Source of the DNA: Lachnospiraceae bacterium
GTDB taxonomy: Bacteria > Bacillota > Clostridia > Lachnospirales > Lachnospiraceae
Reading direction: 5' to 3'
NCBI GenBank assembly: GCA_017617545.1
Contig: JAFZVZ010000017.1
Span: forward strand, 1-64,000
Length of the DNA: 64,000 nucleotides
Shown: one piece after another, positions 59,928 through 64,000 of the stretch
How positions within the stretch are numbered: position 1 is the stretch's first letter
Layout of the letters: the number at the start of each line of letters is the position of its first letter
The notes under the pieces: model-generated
Seen by the model: only the letters and a program-made list of their open reading frames with translations
Database searches by the model: none
What the model was told of the DNA's origin: nothing
Translations under genes and position numbers: made by a program

Positions 59928-62900
59928 ATGTCTCTTACTTTTATCATAGGCAATTCTGTGAAGAAAAACCGCAGCGCGCTTCTTACGATGATGAACGATC
60001 TCTGCGCGAGGAACAATGCGGAGAAGAAGCGCTCGAGGGTATTCTTTTTTGTGCCTGAGCAGGCCAATCTTGAGGCGGAGCAGGAGCTGACCGCGATGCG
60101 AAGCGGCGGCTGTGTGACGGATGTCGACATCGTTAGCTTCCGCCGTCTGTTGCATCATCTTCTGGATGAACTCGGCGACAGGATTCCCACGGTACTCGAT
60201 GACATCGGCAAGAGCCTGGTGCTTCGGCGAGTTCTCTCCGAGCATGCGGGAGAGCTGCCGAGATTCGGGAGTAAGGCCGGGAAACCCGGATTTGTTGAGG
60301 AAGTAAAGTCACTTCTTTCGGAGTTTGTGCGATACGAGGTTACCGCCGACGTGCTTGCCGATGTATCCTGCAGAACCGAGGATACGCTTCTTTCCGATAA
60401 GCTTTGGGAGCTTTCCGTCGTGTACCGTCAGTTCCGCGAGAAATGCGGTAAGACGAAGATCACGGAGGACGACATCTACAACGCGATGTGTCCGCTTGTC
60501 AGGGAATCCGCACGTATGAAAGGAAGCGTACTGTTTTTCGACGGATATACCGGCTTTACGCCCACGCAGTACAATCTTGTCGGAGAGCTGATGAAGACGT
60601 GCCGAGATGTCGTGATCACGGTTACGATCGACCCTGAGGAGTTGGATAAAAAGACCGGTAAGACAGAGTGCTTCCGCATGAGCCGTGAGACGATGACGAT
60701 GATGAGCAAACTCGCCGAGGAAAGCGGTCATACGGTGTCGGAGACGATCGTTTCGGCGAGGGATACGGATTGTGCCCCCGAGCTTGCGTATCTCGCGACC
60801 TCGGTGTTCCGCCGCGGCAAGCTGCCGTACTCAGGCAAGACGACGGATGCGATCCGTCTTGCTTCCGCGCCTGACCGCGAAGCAGAGGTACGGTATGTCG
60901 CAGGCGAGATCGTGAAGCTTGTTCGCGGATACAGCGATGAGACAGAGAAAGGCTGTTGCGACAGCGAAACGAAGGATGATGCTTGCAAAGAGCGTTCCGG
61001 CAAGGGAGTATTGTACCGTGAGATCGGCATCATCTGCGGCGATGTGAAGGGGTATTCCGAACTGTTCCGCAGGGCATTTTCCGAGGCGGGGATCCCGTTC
61101 TTCCTCGACCGCACGACGGAGATCACGGACAACTGTCTTGTTGACTATATACGAAACCTGCTCGGAATGATCTATACAGACATGCGGTCTGACATCTGCA
61201 TGCGCTGGCTGAAGAACCCGATCAACCGGTATGACACGGATCAGCTGAATTATCTGGAAAATTTCCTGATCGCGAGAGGCACACGCGGGTTATCGGCGTG
61301 GAAGCGCGGACTGCAGGGCGATTACGGCGGAAAGCGTGTCACGAAGGCCGCGGAGAGCATCGCTCTTGCAGAGGAGATCGCGAAGGTCATCGTACCGCTT
61401 GCGGAGGTGCTCGGAAGCGCGACAACGGGCGTGCGCGAGAAGACGGAGGCACTGTATCATTTTCTGACGCAGCAAAATGTATACAACACCATGCTTAAGC
61501 TCTCAGATGAGATCGCAGAGGAACCGGTACCGTGGAGCCTGAGAAGAGCCGCGGAGTGCCACGCGATCTACAAGGCGGTCACGGAGCTGTTTGACCGTCT
61601 GTACACGCTGCTGCCGGAGACGCAGATCTCGCTACGGGATTACATTGAACTGCTGGAGGCGGGATTTGCCGAGATGAAGCTCGGCGTGATCCCTCCGGAG
61701 CCGGATTGCGTCATGATCGGTGACTGCAAGAGATCGCGTATCCCGACGGTGAAATACCTGTTCTTCATCGGCTTGAACGAGGGGCTTGTGCCCGGCTCCG
61801 GCCACGGCAGCGAGCTGTTGAACAGTAAGGAGCGTGAATTCTTAAAGAGTGAGTTCAGCCTCTCGCTCGCGGATACCGAGAAGGAATCCGTGGACGGCGA
61901 GGAATTCAATATACTCCATGTGCTTCAGAAGCCTACCAAGAGGCTGATCCTCACCTGGTCGATGTCCGACAGTGAGGGTAAGAAGCTTTCCGAGTCGTAT
62001 GTGGTGAGAAGAATACAACGGCTGTTCCCGTATCTGACGGTGACGGGAACCAAAAGCAGGAAGAAGACATTTTTTGAGCGGATCGCCGTGGACGGAGGTC
62101 TTGAGGAGTTCCTTACACGGTATCACGAGGCGGTCGACGCGGCGAAGAATGCCGGCGTAGCTTCGTCCGCGGAAGGAACGGGTGACGGGGACAGCGACCG
62201 CATGGCGGAGGATGCGGCGTCCCTTCGCACGCTCTATGAGTGGTATTGTTCGGATGATCCGTCCGTACGGGCGATGCGCTCCGCTCACGAAGAGAGGATG
62301 CGTAAACTGCTTGATGAGGCAGAGACAGGTGTGTTCCGCAATCCGGAGCTGTCCGCAGAGGTGGCACAGGAGCTGTATCCGGAGGATACGGAGTATTCCG
62401 TGACGCGGCTTGAGTCGTATGCGGGGTGTCCGTTCCGTCATTTTCTTGAGTATGGCCTGACCGCACAGACGCGGCGAACTCATGAACCGACCCAGCTGGA
62501 GACCGGTTCTGTTTACCATGCGATCCTTGACTACGCGGGCAAGCGTGCCGCAGAGATCGGAAGAAGCGGCAGAACGCCGGGAGCCGAGGAGATGGTAGCG
62601 CTGATCCGGGAGGGAGCAGATCACGCGCGTCAGATGCCTGAGTTTGACTGCTTTTCGGAGGATAACCGAAGCCGCTTCCTGTTTGACACACTTGTTGACA
62701 ATCTTGTTTCGCTGGCGCCCGCATTATCCGCACAGCTTCTTCAGGGACGGTACGATGTGAGCCTCACGGAGAAGAGCTTCAGTGAGAAACTCGGCGATGT
62801 CCGGTATTGCGGTAAGATCGACCGGATTGACTGCAGTGAGAGAGACGGCACAATGTGCTTTAAGATCCTTGATTACAAGTCGAGCTCGAAGGTGTTCCGA

Positions 62901-63518
62901 CCGTCGCTCGCTCTTGACGGTATCGATATCCAGTTGCCGATCTATATGCGCATCGCGGAGCAGATGTACCGCGAGAAGGGAACCGACGCTGTCCCCGCGG
63001 CCGCCATGTATGTTCCGCTGACAGTCGATTACAAGGACGGTGAGCCTGTCTCACCGGAGCAGTCGGCTTCCGTCAGCATGTATTCGCCGAACGGTGTCAT
63101 GCTTGTTGAGAACTCTGTCGGCTTTGATACTTCGGACAGATATCTGGAACGATTGGATGTCAATTTCGAGTCTGTTGAGTCCGGTTCGGCATATGCTTCC
63201 GACGTTGTTTCCGTAAGCGTACAGAAGGACGGTAAGTTCGGAAAGGGAAGTGTCTTTTCTTCCGGTGAACTGAAGAGGTTCCTGGATGAGATCGAGGCAC
63301 TGACGGCTGAAGAAGTCAAGGGTATAAGAAACGGCAATATAGCGATACACCCGTATCGAAGCGGTCGAAGCACGAGCGCGCTGGACAGCTGTAAGTATTG
63401 CGTATACAAGGGCCTGTGCCGCAGGGAGAACGGCGCTGCGATCGAATACCGTGAACCTGCCGGAGCAGGCACCGGTTCTGACGGCGACACAGCGGATCAT
63501 CGGGAGGAGGATAACTAA
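59928..63518 (+). CDS. addB: ATP-dependent helicase/deoxyribonuclease subunit B
   Basis: The AddB subunit of the AddAB complex, which processes double-strand breaks up to a Chi site for recombination. It has 1196 residues, start 59928 (MSLTFIIGNS) after GGAAGGGATGG. The N-part is an inactivated helicase fold with FFVPEQANLEAEQ. The C-terminal nuclease domain contains YSVTRLESYAGCPFRHF, ETGSVYHAILDY, CGKIDRIDC and ILDYKSS with the catalytic Asp and Lys. The four iron-sulfur cysteines are in AGCPF and in the C-terminal CKYCVYKGLC. addA starts directly at the next base after the stop codon. Confidence 0.96.
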   Translation: MSLTFIIGNSVKKNRSALLTMMNDLCARNNAEKKRSRVFFFVPEQANLEAEQELTAMRSGGCVTDVDIVSFRRLLHHLLDELGDRIPTVLDDIGKSLVLRRVLSEHAGELPRFGSKAGKPGFVEEVKSLLSEFVRYEVTADVLADVSCRTEDTLLSDKLWELSVVYRQFREKCGKTKITEDDIYNAMCPLVRESARMKGSVLFFDGYTGFTPTQYNLVGELMKTCRDVVITVTIDPEELDKKTGKTECFRMSRETMTMMSKLAEESGHTVSETIVSARDTDCAPELAYLATSVFRRGKLPYSGKTTDAIRLASAPDREAEVRYVAGEIVKLVRGYSDETEKGCCDSETKDDACKERSGKGVLYREIGIICGDVKGYSELFRRAFSEAGIPFFLDRTTEITDNCLVDYIRNLLGMIYTDMRSDICMRWLKNPINRYDTDQLNYLENFLIARGTRGLSAWKRGLQGDYGGKRVTKAAESIALAEEIAKVIVPLAEVLGSATTGVREKTEALYHFLTQQNVYNTMLKLSDEIAEEPVPWSLRRAAECHAIYKAVTELFDRLYTLLPETQISLRDYIELLEAGFAEMKLGVIPPEPDCVMIGDCKRSRIPTVKYLFFIGLNEGLVPGSGHGSELLNSKEREFLKSEFSLSLADTEKESVDGEEFNILHVLQKPTKRLILTWSMSDSEGKKLSESYVVRRIQRLFPYLTVTGTKSRKKTFFERIAVDGGLEEFLTRYHEAVDAAKNAGVASSAEGTGDGDSDRMAEDAASLRTLYEWYCSDDPSVRAMRSAHEERMRKLLDEAETGVFRNPELSAEVAQELYPEDTEYSVTRLESYAGCPFRHFLEYGLTAQTRRTHEPTQLETGSVYHAILDYAGKRAAEIGRSGRTPGAEEMVALIREGADHARQMPEFDCFSEDNRSRFLFDTLVDNLVSLAPALSAQLLQGRYDVSLTEKSFSEKLGDVRYCGKIDRIDCSERDGTMCFKILDYKSSSKVFRPSLALDGIDIQLPIYMRIAEQMYREKGTDAVPAAAMYVPLTVDYKDGEPVSPEQSASVSMYSPNGVMLVENSVGFDTSDRYLERLDVNFESVESGSAYASDVVSVSVQKDGKFGKGSVFSSGELKRFLDEIEALTAEEVKGIRNGNIAIHPYRSGRSTSALDSCKYCVYKGLCRRENGAAIEYREPAGAGTGSDGDTADHREEDN

Positions 63519-64000
63519 ATGAAACCTACCGAACAACAGTTGAGAGTTATAGAAGACCCGATCGGTAATCTTTTGGTATCGGCAGCTGCGGGATCCGGCA
63601 AAACGACGGTTCTTGTCGAACGCATCATGAAGATGATCACCGATGAGCAGAATCCCGCTGATATCGATGAGATACTGATCGTTACGTTTACACGCAACGC
63701 TGCCTCCGAAATGAGGGATAAGATCGAGAGGGCAATCGAAAATGCGCTCGAGGATGACCCTGACAACGAGAGGCTGCAGCGACAGGCGCGGAACATTCAT
63801 TTTGCAAAGATATCGACGATCGACAGCTTCTGCCAGTCGGTCGTGAGAAGATATTGTCATCTCCTTGACATTGACCCCGGATTTCGCATGGCGGACGGAA
63901 GCGAGACGGAGTCAATCCTTACCGAGGCCATCGATGAGGCTTTGGAGGAGGCGCACACCGCAGCGACACCGGGCTTTTACGAGCTGACCGAGAAATACGG
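63519..64000 (+). CDS. addA: ATP-dependent helicase/nuclease subunit A (5' part)
   Basis: The first 160 residues of AddA, cut by the window edge. The stop of addB and this ATG touch (TAAATG), so translation is coupled. The UvrD-type helicase start is clear: PTEQQLRVI, then Walker A VSAAAGSGKTTVL, motif Ia LIVTFTRNAASEM and ISTIDSFCQSVVRRY. AddA supplies the motor and one nuclease of the AddAB complex. Up to the edge the frame is intact. Confidence 0.96.
   Translation, partial: MKPTEQQLRVIEDPIGNLLVSAAAGSGKTTVLVERIMKMITDEQNPADIDEILIVTFTRNAASEMRDKIERAIENALEDDPDNERLQRQARNIHFAKISTIDSFCQSVVRRYCHLLDIDPGFRMADGSETESILTEAIDEALEEAHTAATPGFYELTEKY

Overview
The window reads as a chromosomal segment of a low-motility, Gram-positive anaerobe of the class Clostridia, most likely a Lachnospiraceae member from gut or rumen. 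The signs are an AddAB nuclease, a glycolytic gap-pgk-tpiA-gpmI run, secG-rnr-smpB, an AgrC/LytTR-type two-component pair, a T-box leader, a Firmicutes-like 6S RNA, lipoproteins, and surface proteins ending in a PKTSD-type sortase signal. One of these surface proteins carries a dockerin. Every protein gene I support is on the + strand; the only minus-strand gene I support is a putative small RNA near 13.4 kb. The DNA is moderately GC-rich with strong codon bias. The exceptions are the lipoprotein at 148-873 and the block at 23.8-25.1 kb (a broken metalloprotease plus a lipoprotein), which are visibly AT-richer and look acquired.

Layout. 0-4.2 kb: lipoprotein, purD, lipid-anchored esterase, aquaporin. 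4.2-13.3 kb: a LytTR regulator and its GHKL kinase, a large sortase-anchored repeat protein, and an SH3b-glucosaminidase, followed by a hairpin-rich gap where transcription from both sides ends. 13.3-17.3 kb: putative minus-strand sRNA, then amino-sugar genes (nagB, glmM, NahK-like kinase). 17.4-23.7 kb: alanine dehydrogenase, thioesterase, thrC, a small exporter-family membrane protein, DegV and glyA. 25.2-30.8 kb: topoisomerase III and a MacB/FtsX-type ABC pair. 31-36 kb: lipoprotein and a dockerin/pilin-like sortase-anchored protein. 36.2-46 kb: yicC, rpoZ, the glycolytic run, secG, rnr, smpB. 46-54.1 kb: GntR-clpC-radA, an M14-like lipoprotein with altered active-site residues, and a DUF58 pair. 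54.1-57.1 kb: a leucine-specifier T-box leader in front of a TIM-barrel/acyl-CoA-synthetase fusion. 57.1-64 kb: tRNA-Trp, a membrane protein, tgt-yajC, 6S RNA, addB and the start of addA.

Three points stand out. First, the T-box at 54.2 kb has specifier CUC (Leu) and an acceptor-pairing base that fits tRNA-Leu. It controls an acyl-CoA synthetase fusion rather than a usual leucine gene, which suggests leucine-starvation control of carboxylic-acid activation, possibly isovalerate to leucine. Second, direct repeats of a 9-bp LytTR-like element (two helical turns apart) lie upstream of both sortase-anchored proteins, with the same helical phase to the -10 box, and a single copy precedes the LytTR regulator gene; this suggests one surface-protein regulon. 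Third, the heptamer ATTTT(A/C)C and its complement recur throughout genes in all frames, at the cost of otherwise avoided codons.

All coordinates, motif matches and promoter spacings were read by eye. Family names rest on recognised motifs, not on database searches.
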